Counted from the first letter of the stretch, positions 15,265 to 24,027 are shown. The stretch is DNA of 44,787 nt from JBOFDK01 sp051650305 (GCA_051650305.1 JBOFIT010000130.1:1-44787), one strand, 5' to 3'. The notes: a model not told the origin generated them from the letters alone. A program made the numbers and translations.

Positions 15265-16374
15265 TTATACGATACTGCGTTTAGAGATTACTAAAATATC
15301 ATCTTTACTTCCTATTACACGTTGTCCATCAGATACATACACTTGTTTATCTAAAATAGCGTTCTCGATCACAGCGCCTCTTCCAATAGTACACCCCTCC
15401 ATGATAATGGAATTTCTAACAATCGCATTTTCTCCGACGAATACTTTTCGGAAGAGTACTGAATGTTCTACCGTTCCATTGATAATATCTCCACCACTTA
15501 TGATGCTGTTAGAGCTGTTTGCATAATCATTGAATTTTGCTGGTGGCTCATCTTTTGCTTTCGTACAAATATGTGGATAGGTCTTGAAAAGCTGTGTTCG
15601 AATCTCTGGGTTTAAGCAGTCCATATTAATTTGATAATAAGATGCTATGTCTTTCAATGTTTCCCAGTAGCCTTCATATAAGTAAGCATAGATATTTAGT
15701 TTTCTTCGATAACGCACAATGATATCATTTACGAAGCTATAGCGTCCTTCAGATTCTAGTTCCTCCAAAAGATGGATAAGGAGCTCTCTTCCAATGACAT
15801 AAATCCCTAGTGAAGCCGTGGTATGCTGTGGCTCCAGTGGTTTTTCTTCAAAATCTATCATTTTATTATTTTCATCTAAGCCAATAACACCAAAGTCTCT
15901 TACATCATAGTTACCAAAATCCTTACACATAATGGTGATGTCAGCTTTTTTCTCTTCATGATACTTGATGACTTTAGTAAAGTCGATCTTTGAAATTTGT
16001 TCGCCTGATAAGATAACGACATAAGGTTCATTACTTTTCTTCAAGAAATCAATGTTTTGATAAATCGCATCTGCTGTACCTTTAAAACTAAAAGTTTCTG
16101 AATTAATCATATGTGGGGTAAACATGTAGAGTCCTGTTTTCTTTCTTCCAAATCCCCACCATTTTGATGAACTAATATGGTCTACTAAGGACCTTGTATT
16201 ATGTTGTGAAATAACTGCTACTTTTTTAATTCCAGAGTTACTTAGGTTACTAAGCACAAAGTCAATTGCACGATAAGAACCGCCTACCGGAATCGCTGCT
16301 ACGTTGCGTTGTACAGTTAATTCTCCTAATGTATTTCTTTTACCTCCCGCTAATACAATGCCTATTGCTTTCAT
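15265..16374 (-). CDS. glgD: GlgD, regulatory-type ADP-glucose pyrophosphorylase subunit, 369 aa
   Basis: Paralogue of GlgC that forms a hetero-oligomer and raises its activity in Firmicutes glycogen synthesis. The nucleotidyltransferase fold and the C-terminal beta-helix repeats are there, but catalytic motifs are altered. The substrate loop reads LAGGKRNTLGELT instead of GGQGSRL, and LSGEQISKIDF replaces LSGDHVYKMDY, putting Glu where GlgC has the catalytic Asp. This supports a regulatory role. It starts ten bases after glgC, so the two form an operon. The rest of the glg pathway (glgA, glgB, glgP) is not in the window. Confidence 0.93.
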   Translation of the reverse strand: MKAIGIVLAGGKRNTLGELTVQRNVAAIPVGGSYRAIDFVLSNLSNSGIKKVAVISQHNTRSLVDHISSSKWWGFGRKKTGLYMFTPHMINSETFSFKGTADAIYQNIDFLKKSNEPYVVILSGEQISKIDFTKVIKYHEEKKADITIMCKDFGNYDVRDFGVIGLDENNKMIDFEEKPLEPQHTTASLGIYVIGRELLIHLLEELESEGRYSFVNDIIVRYRRKLNIYAYLYEGYWETLKDIASYYQINMDCLNPEIRTQLFKTYPHICTKAKDEPPAKFNDYANSSNSIISGGDIINGTVEHSVLFRKVFVGENAIVRNSIIMEGCTIGRGAVIENAILDKQVYVSDGQRVIGSKDDILVISKRSIV

Positions 16375-16384
16375 TGTGCACCCC

Positions 16385-17647
16385 CTAAACGATCAATGAA
16401 CGTCCGCTTTCTAATTTGCCATTTTCATAATCCTCTTTTTGTGTATTGCCACCTATTTCACAGTTCTTTCCTACTACAACATTAGCTGGCACATTGGTAT
16501 ATGCTCCAACTGTTGTAATGCCACTATAATAAATGTGTGGTTTTGTCTCATGAATCTTATTTTCCCCTTGTCCTATGTAAACATTTTCTCCTACGATACT
16601 CTTTTCTGAAACAATGCAACGTTCTAAAACCGCACCTTGTTTGATAACCGTATCTTGCATAATGATCGAATTTGTAACAATAGCACCTTCTTCGATATGT
16701 ACACGTGGTCCTAACACAGAGTTATAAACTTTCCCCTCTACTTCACAGCCTTCAGAGATAATTGATTTTTCAACAACTGCTGTTTCACTGATAAATTGTG
16801 GTGGTTGATGATCGATATTGGTATAGATCTTCCAAAACTCATCATAAAGGTTGAACTCTGGTACAGTATGGGTAAGTTCCATATTTGCTTGCCAGTAAGC
16901 TTCTATCGTTCCGATATCTTTCCAATAATCATTGAATGGGTAAGCATACACATTTTTCTCACCTTCTAACATGCAAGGAATGATATGCTTTCCAAAGTCA
17001 CTATCTTCATGAATTTCATGATCTTCTATGAGGGCTTGTCTTAGAACCTTCCATGTGAAGATATAGATGCCCATAGATGCAAGATTGCTTTTTGGATTTG
17101 CTGGCTTTTCTTCAAACTCTACAATACGTTTTTCTTCATTGGTATTCATAATGCCAAATTGCTTTGCATCTTCCCAGTCTACTTCTAAGACTGCAATGGT
17201 TGCATCTGCATTTTTTTCCTTATGATAATCCAACATCTTACTGTAATCCATCTTATACACATGATCCCCTGATAAAATAAGTACGTATTCTGGATTATAA
17301 CTATCTATAAAACGGATATTTTGATAAATAGCATTGGCTGTTCCTGAGTACCATTCCCCTTGATTCCCTTTTACGAAAGGTGATAAAACGGTTACCCCTT
17401 CATTACTTCTATCTAAATCCCAAGGTATACCTATACCTATGTGTTTAGTTAAAAGCAACGGTTCATACTGTGTAAGTACACCTACTGAGTAAATCCCTGA
17501 ATTGATACAGTTACTTAGTGGAAAGTCTATAATTCTGTATTTTCCTCCAAACATAACTGCTGGCTTAGCAATCTCTTTTGTTAAGACTCCAAGCCTACTA
17601 CCTTGTCCTCCGGCAAGTAACATTGCCATCATTTCTGTTTTATTCAT
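16385..17647 (-). CDS. glgC: Glucose-1-phosphate adenylyltransferase GlgC, 420 aa
   Basis: Makes ADP-glucose from glucose 1-phosphate and ATP, the committed step of bacterial glycogen synthesis. Motifs are intact: LLAGGQGSRLGVLTKEIAKPAV, FPLSNCINSGI, QGEWYSGTANAIYQN, ILSGDHVYKMDY with the catalytic Asp, and FEEKPANPKSNLASMGIY. A beta-helix domain forms the C-terminal third. The start follows GGAGGGG by six bases. A -10 TATAAT (17671-17676) is close upstream with a poor -35. Placement between purR and spoVG is unlike Bacillus. Confidence 0.96.
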   Translation of the reverse strand: MNKTEMMAMLLAGGQGSRLGVLTKEIAKPAVMFGGKYRIIDFPLSNCINSGIYSVGVLTQYEPLLLTKHIGIGIPWDLDRSNEGVTVLSPFVKGNQGEWYSGTANAIYQNIRFIDSYNPEYVLILSGDHVYKMDYSKMLDYHKEKNADATIAVLEVDWEDAKQFGIMNTNEEKRIVEFEEKPANPKSNLASMGIYIFTWKVLRQALIEDHEIHEDSDFGKHIIPCMLEGEKNVYAYPFNDYWKDIGTIEAYWQANMELTHTVPEFNLYDEFWKIYTNIDHQPPQFISETAVVEKSIISEGCEVEGKVYNSVLGPRVHIEEGAIVTNSIIMQDTVIKQGAVLERCIVSEKSIVGENVYIGQGENKIHETKPHIYYSGITTVGAYTNVPANVVVGKNCEIGGNTQKEDYENGKLESGRSLIV

Positions 17648-17933
17648 TAAATTCCCCTCCTACAAGCCACATTATAGGTAGTTTAAAAATTCTAAACATA
17701 ATTTATTTTAACATTTTTTACCATTTTGTACAAGTTTTCCTACTCTTTTGTTTTAACATTTTTTCCTTATTTTACCTGTTATTTTTTGTGATTTTTGCCT
17801 ACACTTTATCTTATTTTTGTTTTTTATCATTATTTTTCCTCGAAAATTCTCATTATTTTGTCTATTTTTTTCTTTTGTTTTTATGGGAATTTTTTATTTC
17901 TCTCCTACGTATACTATTATGATGGAAAATAAA
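17648..17933. other. T-rich intergenic region between glgC and the purR terminator
   Basis: No gene here. The plus strand is dominated by T with some C from about 17700 to 17930, that is, A-rich in the reading direction of glgC, with many A-tracts. The glgC leader and a TATAAT (minus, 17671-17676) lie at the left edge. An open frame on the plus strand is a Phe/Leu-rich product of this composition and not a gene. Confidence 0.6.
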
Positions 17934-17967
17934 AAAAGATAAGCTAGTGTAACCTAGCTTATCTTTT
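17934..17967 (-). terminator. Terminator of purR
   Basis: Arms AAAAGATAAGCTAG (17934-17947) and CTAGCTTATCTTTT (17954-17967), 14 bp perfect, 6-base loop, T7 on the minus strand. The purR stop overlaps the stem edge. Confidence 0.93.
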
Positions 17968-18778
17968 ATTCAATCGAACTATAAATATTCACTTTTTTAG
18001 TTGCTTCATCCATGGTATCTAACCATAATAAGGTCTTGAAATCATCTACTAATTTTCTTTCTGGTTCTCTCGTAGCCATAAGTACACCTACGCCTACCAT
18101 TTCTGCTTGGAACTCTTGCATCAAGTCGATAATACCCTTTGCAGTTCCTCCTGCTTTCATAAAGTCATCTATAAATAAGACTTTTGCACCTTTTTTAATC
18201 GCTCTTGTAGATAAACACATGGTTTTGATACGATGGTTACTTCCTGTAATGTAGTTCATATAAATAACTGTTCCATCAGTAAGTTTACTTTGATTTCTTA
18301 CAACGACCATTGGCTTATTTAATGCACGTGCTGTCATTAAAGCAATCGGAATACCTTTTGTCTCTACTGTAATGACATAATCAATCTCACTACCATTAAA
18401 CATACTTGCTAATGCCATTCCTATCTTTTTAGAGATTTGTGGTGAATAAAGCATGTCATTGGTATAGATATACCCGCCAGGAATCATACGATCTGATTGA
18501 TCAATCATCGTGCACAGTTCTTCAGTAAACTCCTTCATCTGTTCATGATTCATCAGAGGATTATAAACCACACCACCTGCTGCACCCGAGATCGTATCAA
18601 TAACACCTAGTTGGTAGTTTTGGAATAACTCTTTGATAACATCTATGTCTTCACTAATCGTAGATTTTGCGCAATTAAACAACTCGCAAAAATACGTCAA
18701 TGTAAAAATTTGATTAGGATGATCGGTTAATATACTAGATATAACGCCTATTCTTTCATTTTTTTGAACTTTTTTCAT
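17966..18778 (-). CDS. purR: Pur operon repressor PurR, 270 aa
   Basis: PRPP-responsive repressor of purine synthesis genes. The N-terminal winged helix (residues about 8-75) is followed by a type I phosphoribosyltransferase-like domain with TVETKGIPIALMTARALNKP and the PRPP-binding VLFIDDFMKAGGTAKG. ATG at 18778 is used; a TTG one codon upstream is also possible given the AAGGAG spacing. Its promoter carries two PurBox-like elements, so self-repression is likely. In this cluster it lies upstream of prs, whose product PRPP releases PurR from DNA. Confidence 0.96.
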   Translation of the reverse strand: MKKVQKNERIGVISSILTDHPNQIFTLTYFCELFNCAKSTISEDIDVIKELFQNYQLGVIDTISGAAGGVVYNPLMNHEQMKEFTEELCTMIDQSDRMIPGGYIYTNDMLYSPQISKKIGMALASMFNGSEIDYVITVETKGIPIALMTARALNKPMVVVRNQSKLTDGTVIYMNYITGSNHRIKTMCLSTRAIKKGAKVLFIDDFMKAGGTAKGIIDLMQEFQAEMVGVGVLMATREPERKLVDDFKTLLWLDTMDEATKKVNIYSSIE

Positions 18779-18815
18779 CAACTTTTAGCTCCTTTAGTTT
18801 TTCTATTTAGATTCT

Positions 18816-18843
18816 ATTATACCCAAAAAACCGAATATTTCAA
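18816..18843 (-). promoter_or_regulatory. Sigma-A promoter of purR
   Basis: Minus strand: -35 TTGAAA (18838-18843), 16-bp spacer, -10 TATAAT (18816-18821), about 40 bases before the start codon. PurBox 1 lies in the spacer and touches the -35. Confidence 0.78.
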
Positions 18844-18870
18844 TCGTTTAATTACTAAATATTCGAATTA
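18827..18870. promoter_or_regulatory. Inverted pair of PurBox-like sites (PurR operator)
   Basis: Plus-strand AAAACCGAATATT (18827-18839) fits the PurBox AWWWCCGAACWWT with one change. The facing copy on the minus strand, TAATTCGAATATT (18858-18870), fits less well. The core CGAATATTT/AAATATTCG is a perfect 9-base inverted repeat with a 16-base spacer. Both orientation and spacing agree with known PurR control regions. Confidence 0.75.
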
Positions 18871-19003
18871 TTTACGAGGTTTTGGTATACATCCTTAAAA
18901 TATTTTAACTGTTTATCGTTTTAAGTGTATTATCTCTACTTATTATAGTATAATACGTATTAAAGATTATTATAGATTTTAAAAGATTGGAAGGATATTC
19001 ATT

Positions 19004-20386
19004 ATGATTGATATTCATTTAGATGGTATGAATAAACATATTTATTTTATTGGTATAGGTGGCATTAGTATGAGCGGCTTATCCGAAATTATGCATGCTC
19101 GTGGTTACAGAGTTAGTGGCTCTGATATGAAGCATTCTGCAATCACTAAGCAATTACAAGAAAAAAACATCGACGTTTTTGTACCTCATAGTGGCGCTCA
19201 CATTAACTCAGATATTGATTTAGTCGTTTATACAGCAGCTATTGCTTCTGATAACCCTGAACTTGTAAAAGCTAAAGAATTAGGTCTTCAAGTTGTTACG
19301 CGTTCTCAATTTTTAGGCTATCTTATGAATACATATAAATATCCAATATGTATTTCCGGTACACATGGAAAAACCACTACTACCTCTATGCTTTCTGAAA
19401 CATTCATCAGTAGCGGACTTAATCCTACCATTACTGTAGGGGGTATCCTAAAGTCTATCCAAGGTAATATTCGCCTCGGTGGTGATGAGTATTTCATTAC
19501 TGAAGCCTGTGAGTATTGTGATAGTTTCTTGAACTTCTTCCCTAAGGTTGGCGTTATTCTTAACATCGAAGAAGATCATATGGATTATTTCAAAGACATT
19601 GACCAGATTCGTTCTTCTTTCCTTAAGTTTGGTAAGCTCATTGCGTGGGATGGTTTCTTAGCTATCAATGGTCATATCGAGCATATTGAGCCTCTCCTTT
19701 CAGAGATGGTATGTAAAGTTGAAACATTCGGTCTTGATGAGAGCTTCGACTGGTATGCAAAGAATATCGTCTTTGATGATACTGCCTGTCCTTCTTTTGA
19801 TGTCTACTATAAAGGTTCTTTCATGGGGAACTTAAAACTTCACGTTACAGGTATGCACAATGTATTAAATGCTTTATCTGTCTGTGCAGTTTGTCATTTC
19901 GTGCATATCGACATTGCAAGTATTAACCTTGGTCTTTCACTTTTCACAGGTGCTAACCAACGTTTTGAAATCAAAGGTAAGTTACATGATATTACGATTG
20001 TTGATGATTATGCACATCATCCAACAGAGATTGCTGCTACACTTTCTGTTGCCAAAGCATTCCCTCATAATCGTCTTTTCGTGGTATTCCAACCACACAC
20101 TTATACACGTACCAAAGCCTTCCTTTCTGACTTTGCCGCTGTGCTTTCAGAAGCTGATAATGTCATTATAACGGATATTTATGCTGCACGTGAGAAAAAC
20201 CCTGGCGACATCCATGCGATGGATATCATCAGCAAGATGGATACTTCTGACAAAAACATTCTTTATTTGGCTGATTTCAGTGAGATTGCAGACTATCTTT
20301 TAGAAAACTGTGTTCCTGGTGATTTAATCATCACTATGGGCGCTGGAAATGTCAATCAAATTGCTGATATTTTACTTGGTAAGTAA
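19004..20386 (+). CDS. murC: UDP-N-acetylmuramate--L-alanine ligase MurC, 460 aa
   Basis: Adds the first amino acid, L-Ala, to UDP-MurNAc in the cytoplasm. The N-terminal nucleotide domain has IYFIGIGGISMSGLSEIM, the ATP-binding GTHGKTTTT at 119-126, and later ACEYCDSFLNF, NIEEDHMDYF and DDYAHHPTEI. Length is normal. Ribosome site GGAAGGA precedes the ATG. A -10 TATAAT at 18949-18954 is likely its own, though the -35 is poor. It is divergent from purR over a 225-base gap that also holds the PurR operator, which might therefore influence murC. Confidence 0.97.
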   Translation: MIDIHLDGMNKHIYFIGIGGISMSGLSEIMHARGYRVSGSDMKHSAITKQLQEKNIDVFVPHSGAHINSDIDLVVYTAAIASDNPELVKAKELGLQVVTRSQFLGYLMNTYKYPICISGTHGKTTTTSMLSETFISSGLNPTITVGGILKSIQGNIRLGGDEYFITEACEYCDSFLNFFPKVGVILNIEEDHMDYFKDIDQIRSSFLKFGKLIAWDGFLAINGHIEHIEPLLSEMVCKVETFGLDESFDWYAKNIVFDDTACPSFDVYYKGSFMGNLKLHVTGMHNVLNALSVCAVCHFVHIDIASINLGLSLFTGANQRFEIKGKLHDITIVDDYAHHPTEIAATLSVAKAFPHNRLFVVFQPHTYTRTKAFLSDFAAVLSEADNVIITDIYAAREKNPGDIHAMDIISKMDTSDKNILYLADFSEIADYLLENCVPGDLIITMGAGNVNQIADILLGK

Positions 20387-20393
20387 AGTTTTG

Positions 20394-20415
20394 CTCCTCT
20401 TTTTAGGAAGAGGAG
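20394..20415 (+). terminator. Terminator of murC
   Basis: CTCCTCTT (20394-20401) pairs with AAGAGGAG (20408-20415), 6-base loop, followed by seven T. Confidence 0.92.
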
Positions 20416-20449
20416 TTTTTTTATTTAACACCATGTTATTTAGAAGGTT

Positions 20450-20471
20450 TTGTGCTATAATACTAGCACAA
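20450..20471 (+). promoter_or_regulatory. dnaD-dnaI promoter with an 8-6-8 inverted repeat over the -10
   Basis: TATAAT (20456-20461), preceded by TGC, makes an extended -10. Perfect arms TTGTGCTA (20450-20457) and TAGCACAA (20464-20471) flank and overlap it. The -35 region is poor. The layout suggests a repressor site covering the start of transcription. Confidence 0.65.
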
Positions 20472-20499
20472 TGATTTTATTTTTAAGGAGGCGCTTGTT

Positions 20500-21558
20500 G
20501 TGGCATGTATTACATTCAATCATTCAACTACTGAGACCATTTCTGTACCGTATTGGTTCATATCAGATTATATGCCCCAAGCATTAGGTGGCTACGTTAA
20601 AGTCTATCTCTATTTGCTAGGAGCTTATCAGAACGCTCCTGAATCTCTCGATTTAGAAGAAGCTGCTAAAACTTTGGACATGCTCTACTCCGAGCTTATG
20701 GCAGCACTGCATTACTGGCACGAAAAGAAGGTGCTAGACTTTGCTGAACTTGATGAAGATAGCTATGAGCTTACTTTCAATTTCATCAAACCACTTGCTT
20801 CTAATACCACACGTAAAATTCAGTCTATCCAAGGTAATGTCTCTCGCATGCATCTACAGCAGACGCGTCCACATTATACGACAGATGAATTAAGCCTGTA
20901 TAAAAAGCAACATCAGTCTATCGCCAATCTTTTTATTATCGCAGAGAAATACTTAGGTAGATTGCTGTCTAATACTGATCAGCAAGTCCTCTTCGGCCTT
21001 TATGATTGGCTTAATATGCCTCTCGATTTAATTGAGTTTTTAGTAGAGTATTGTGCTTCTAATAACCATACCCATATTCGCTATATTGAAAAAGTAGCAC
21101 TGAGTTGGGTAGACCAAGGGATTACCTCTATAGAAGCTGCCCAAGCTCAGACGACTATTACTCAGAAATACCGCCAAATACTAAAGACGCTTGGTCGTAG
21201 CGGGGAGACCATCACCAAGCATGAGCGTGACGTACTGGATAAATGGTTGGCATCCTTTGATTTATCCCTCCTTTTAGAAGCTTGCAAACGCACCGTGCTT
21301 CAAGCTTCTAGTCCTAGCCTTAAATATGTAGGCTCTATCTTAGATAATTGGACTAAGAACAATGTTAAAACATTAGAAGATGTGGAAAAACTAGATAAAG
21401 AGTATACCCATCAACCTACCAGTTCTTCTAATAATAAGAAATCAACACCTAAAAATAAAACTTTCACATCTATGTATTCTCACAATTGGGATTTAGATGA
21501 ATTAGAAACCCGCGCAAGCGATTATATGGAACAAACACTTTATGGAGGTAAATCCTAA
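20500..21558 (+). CDS. DnaD domain primosome/replication protein, 352 aa
   Basis: DnaD/DnaB-type helicase-loading or replication-restart protein. The GTG start follows AAGGAGG by eight bases. Residues about 1-100 form a winged-helix-like N-terminal domain (VPYWFISDYMPQALGGYVKVYLYLL). A central DnaD domain and a second one near residues 225-300 (ITKHERDVLDKWLASFDLSLLLEACKRTVLQAS, then YVGSILDNW) follow. The tail is Ser/Asn/Lys-rich and ends in an acidic helix. It overlaps the dnaI-type gene by one base (TAATG), so the two are translated together, forming a loader pair for the replicative helicase DnaB, encoded at 36.8-38.1 kb. Confidence 0.92.
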   Translation: MACITFNHSTTETISVPYWFISDYMPQALGGYVKVYLYLLGAYQNAPESLDLEEAAKTLDMLYSELMAALHYWHEKKVLDFAELDEDSYELTFNFIKPLASNTTRKIQSIQGNVSRMHLQQTRPHYTTDELSLYKKQHQSIANLFIIAEKYLGRLLSNTDQQVLFGLYDWLNMPLDLIEFLVEYCASNNHTHIRYIEKVALSWVDQGITSIEAAQAQTTITQKYRQILKTLGRSGETITKHERDVLDKWLASFDLSLLLEACKRTVLQASSPSLKYVGSILDNWTKNNVKTLEDVEKLDKEYTHQPTSSSNNKKSTPKNKTFTSMYSHNWDLDELETRASDYMEQTLYGGKS

Positions 21559-22592
21559 TGACTACTACTGGTGCCCAATATAAACTACTCATCCAAGAGT
21601 ATGATAAAAAACGCACACGTGCATTACACGAGAAGCGTGAACGCGAAGAACAGATTTATCGTGAAATACCTGACATTGAAAAAATCGATCGTTCCCTTAG
21701 CAAAATAGGCATCCATCTTCTGAAGTGTTCACTTCAACCTAATGGAGACGAACTCATGGCTGCTTATCGCCAAAAAAACGAAGATTTAGTACGTCATAAA
21801 AAGCAACTCCTTGTAGAGTATGGCTATGCTTATGATTACCTAGATTTACACCATGACTGTCCTACCTGTCAGGATACAGGCTTTATCAATGACCATCCAT
21901 CTACTGAAGAGAATGGTACGATGTTTTTCTCTAAAAGCACACCTTGTAAGTGTTTTCAGCAAGCACTTATCGACCTCGCTTATAGCCAGTCTAATCTAAA
22001 GAATGTTCTTCAACGTGAGAATTTTAATACATTCCGCTTTGACGTCTACTCTGACCAAGTAAATCCTAGATTTGGCCAATCACCTCGTGATAAAATGCGT
22101 AAAATCTATGATAAGGCTGTTGCCTTTACAGAGTATTTTGACACACGTAAGGAAAACCTACTTTTCTTAGGACCTACTGGCCTTGGGAAGACCTTCCTTT
22201 GTAATTGTATCGCCAAAGAGATCTTAGATAAGGGTTATAGTGTGCTTTATTTAACTGCCCAAGAACTCTTCTCACTCTTTGAAGAGTCTCGCTTCCATCG
22301 TGACGATATGGAAGATGAATCGAAGAATGCCCTAAGTACACTCTTCACCGTTGATTTACTTGTTATTGATGACTTTGGTACGGAAGTTCAGAACTCTTTT
22401 ACTGCACCTGATTTATTCCATGTCATTAATACCCGCTATCTCAATAAAAAATCAACTATTATCTCTACGAATCTCCCATCTAAGGACCTTCAGTCCCTTT
22501 ATTCAGACCGTATCATCTCTAGATTATTTGGTAACTATGATGTGTGTCGTGTCTTTGGAGATGATATTAGACTTCTTAAATTACGCTCTTAA
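21558..22592 (+). CDS. DnaI/DnaC-type helicase loader ATPase, 344 aa
   Basis: AAA+ ATPase that loads the replicative helicase. The N-terminal region is a charged helix. A zinc-binding cluster follows, CPTCQDTGF with a further CKCF. The ATPase core has Walker A LFLGPTGLGKTFLCN, Walker B LLVIDDFGTE, the sensor-1 IISTNLPSKDLQSLYSDRIISRLFGN and an arginine-finger region. It is likely the DnaI counterpart in Clostridia. Translation is coupled with the preceding DnaD-domain gene. Confidence 0.93.
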   Translation: MTTTGAQYKLLIQEYDKKRTRALHEKREREEQIYREIPDIEKIDRSLSKIGIHLLKCSLQPNGDELMAAYRQKNEDLVRHKKQLLVEYGYAYDYLDLHHDCPTCQDTGFINDHPSTEENGTMFFSKSTPCKCFQQALIDLAYSQSNLKNVLQRENFNTFRFDVYSDQVNPRFGQSPRDKMRKIYDKAVAFTEYFDTRKENLLFLGPTGLGKTFLCNCIAKEILDKGYSVLYLTAQELFSLFEESRFHRDDMEDESKNALSTLFTVDLLVIDDFGTEVQNSFTAPDLFHVINTRYLNKKSTIISTNLPSKDLQSLYSDRIISRLFGNYDVCRVFGDDIRLLKLRS

Positions 22593-22595
22593 TTC

Positions 22596-22619
22596 GCCTT
22601 AGCTTGGAAAAGCTAGGGC
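22596..22619 (+). terminator. Terminator of the dnaD-dnaI operon
   Basis: Ten-base arms (22596-22605 and 22610-22619, one G-U pair) around a GGAA tetraloop, followed by TTTCTTTTTT. Confidence 0.9.
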
Positions 22620-22692
22620 TTTCTTTTTTGTATGATGGATATTTCCTACCTGTCCTTAATATATATGTATATAAGACAAGGAGGACATATCT

Positions 22693-24027
22693 ATGTTTTG
22701 TACAATTCAACTTTCAAAATCTGACCCTACTCCCTTATATATACAACTTGCAAACGAACTTTCAAAGCTTATTAAAAGTGAGCAACTTCCTGCTCATACA
22801 AAGCTTCCTACCATTCGTTCACTGTCTCGTAAGCTAGGCATTAATCGTGACACCGTTGTAAGTGCCTATAAAGTTCTAGAAAATCAAGGGCTTATCTTAG
22901 CTTATGTAGGTAATGGAACCTATGTAGCACCTAAGCACACCCTTTTAGCTCCACCTACTCCTTCACCTATTCCCTGTAGTTCACTGGGTTTCTCCAAAGA
23001 CTTGTTTCCCACTTCTATCCTAAAATCCATCTTAGATGATGTGGTGGCTACTGAAGGCTGGCAAGCATTTGCCGATCCTCTTCATCGTGAGAAAAATATG
23101 ATTCGTGAAGCTATCGTTTCTTACTTTGCTTCTGTCGGTGTTGAGACGACCTCTGCTGGAGTCAGACTACTTCATCATTTTTCTTCTTTTTTATTAGAAT
23201 TACTTAAGCTTCATCCAAATAGTTGTATCTGTGTAGAGGCTAACCATGATTTGACTTATACTTCTTTTTTACGCTCCTTAGGCATCAAACTTATAGAGAT
23301 TCCACTAACACCTCATGGTATGTGTATCCATACATTAGAAGAAGTCCTAAAGCATCATAGCGTTTCCTTTGTCTGTGTATCTACTTACGTCCAAAATCCC
23401 ACAGGCATTAGCTACGATACTGCTACGAAGGAGAAACTCTTAGAGCTAGCTTCTACCTATGATTTTTATATTTTAGAAGATGGTACATATAGTGATTTTA
23501 CTTACGCTACTGAATGCCTTAAACCGCTACATCAATTAGATCGCTCTGGTCACGTTATTTATATCTATCATTTTTCTAAATTATATTTACCTTACCTACA
23601 TTATAGTTTCGTGGCACTTCCAAAACAACTTGCTGCTCGCCTTGCTGATTTATATGAATATACCCTCAATGAACGAGTGCTTTATTTCTATCTCCAATCG
23701 CCACTCTTTCATCAGCTCCGTCTCGACCTTATCCAAAATACCTACAGCTATTTCAAAGTGGTCCAAGACGTGCTCTTAGAGCTAGATGATGTATTAGAAC
23801 CCTACACTGTAGATGGTGGTTTATTCTTGTGGATCAGGCCTCTTAAGCATTCTGTATCAGATATTTCTTCAGTATTCTTAAAGAATCATCTGATTATCTC
23901 ACCGGGAGAAATCTTCTCCTTTAAGACCAATAGCCCTTACTTTAGACTTTCTCTTTCCCAGCTTACACCTGATTCGCTTCCACTTCTTATTAAGTCACTT
24001 TATGAACTCAAAAAAGCTGCCATTTAA
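22693..24027 (+). CDS. MocR-type regulator: GntR helix-turn-helix plus aminotransferase-like domain, 444 aa
   Basis: Transcription factor of the GntR/MocR class. Residues about 9-78 are a GntR winged helix (PTPLYIQLANELSKLI, TKLPTIRSLSRKLGINRDTVVSAYK, NGTYV). The remainder is a fold-type-I PLP domain. It keeps QNPTG, LEDGTYSDF with the Asp that meets the pyridine N, YHFSKLYLP with the likely PLP lysine, and a C-terminal YFRLSLS arginine. The usual SKxxxPGLRLGY stretch is changed to SKLYLPYLHYSF, so the cofactor site may have diverged. Targets are unknown; MocR proteins often control a neighbour, and here none is divergent, so self-control is possible. Confidence 0.9.
   Translation: MFCTIQLSKSDPTPLYIQLANELSKLIKSEQLPAHTKLPTIRSLSRKLGINRDTVVSAYKVLENQGLILAYVGNGTYVAPKHTLLAPPTPSPIPCSSLGFSKDLFPTSILKSILDDVVATEGWQAFADPLHREKNMIREAIVSYFASVGVETTSAGVRLLHHFSSFLLELLKLHPNSCICVEANHDLTYTSFLRSLGIKLIEIPLTPHGMCIHTLEEVLKHHSVSFVCVSTYVQNPTGISYDTATKEKLLELASTYDFYILEDGTYSDFTYATECLKPLHQLDRSGHVIYIYHFSKLYLPYLHYSFVALPKQLAARLADLYEYTLNERVLYFYLQSPLFHQLRLDLIQNTYSYFKVVQDVLLELDDVLEPYTVDGGLFLWIRPLKHSVSDISSVFLKNHLIISPGEIFSFKTNSPYFRLSLSQLTPDSLPLLIKSLYELKKAAI

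Noticed and set aside
17578..17922. Open plus-strand frame of 114 codons upstream of glgC
   Set aside because: It is rich in Phe and Leu because of the T-rich DNA, overlaps the glgC start on the other strand, and lacks a ribosome site.
20450..20471. Inverted repeat as a CIRCE element for HrcA
   Set aside because: CIRCE has TTAGCACTC-N9-GAGTGCTAA; here the arms are the reverse order with a 6-base spacer, so the likeness is only partial.
22604..22837. Open plus-strand frame before the MocR-type gene
   Set aside because: It begins in the terminator and overlaps the real gene start in another frame; no ribosome site.
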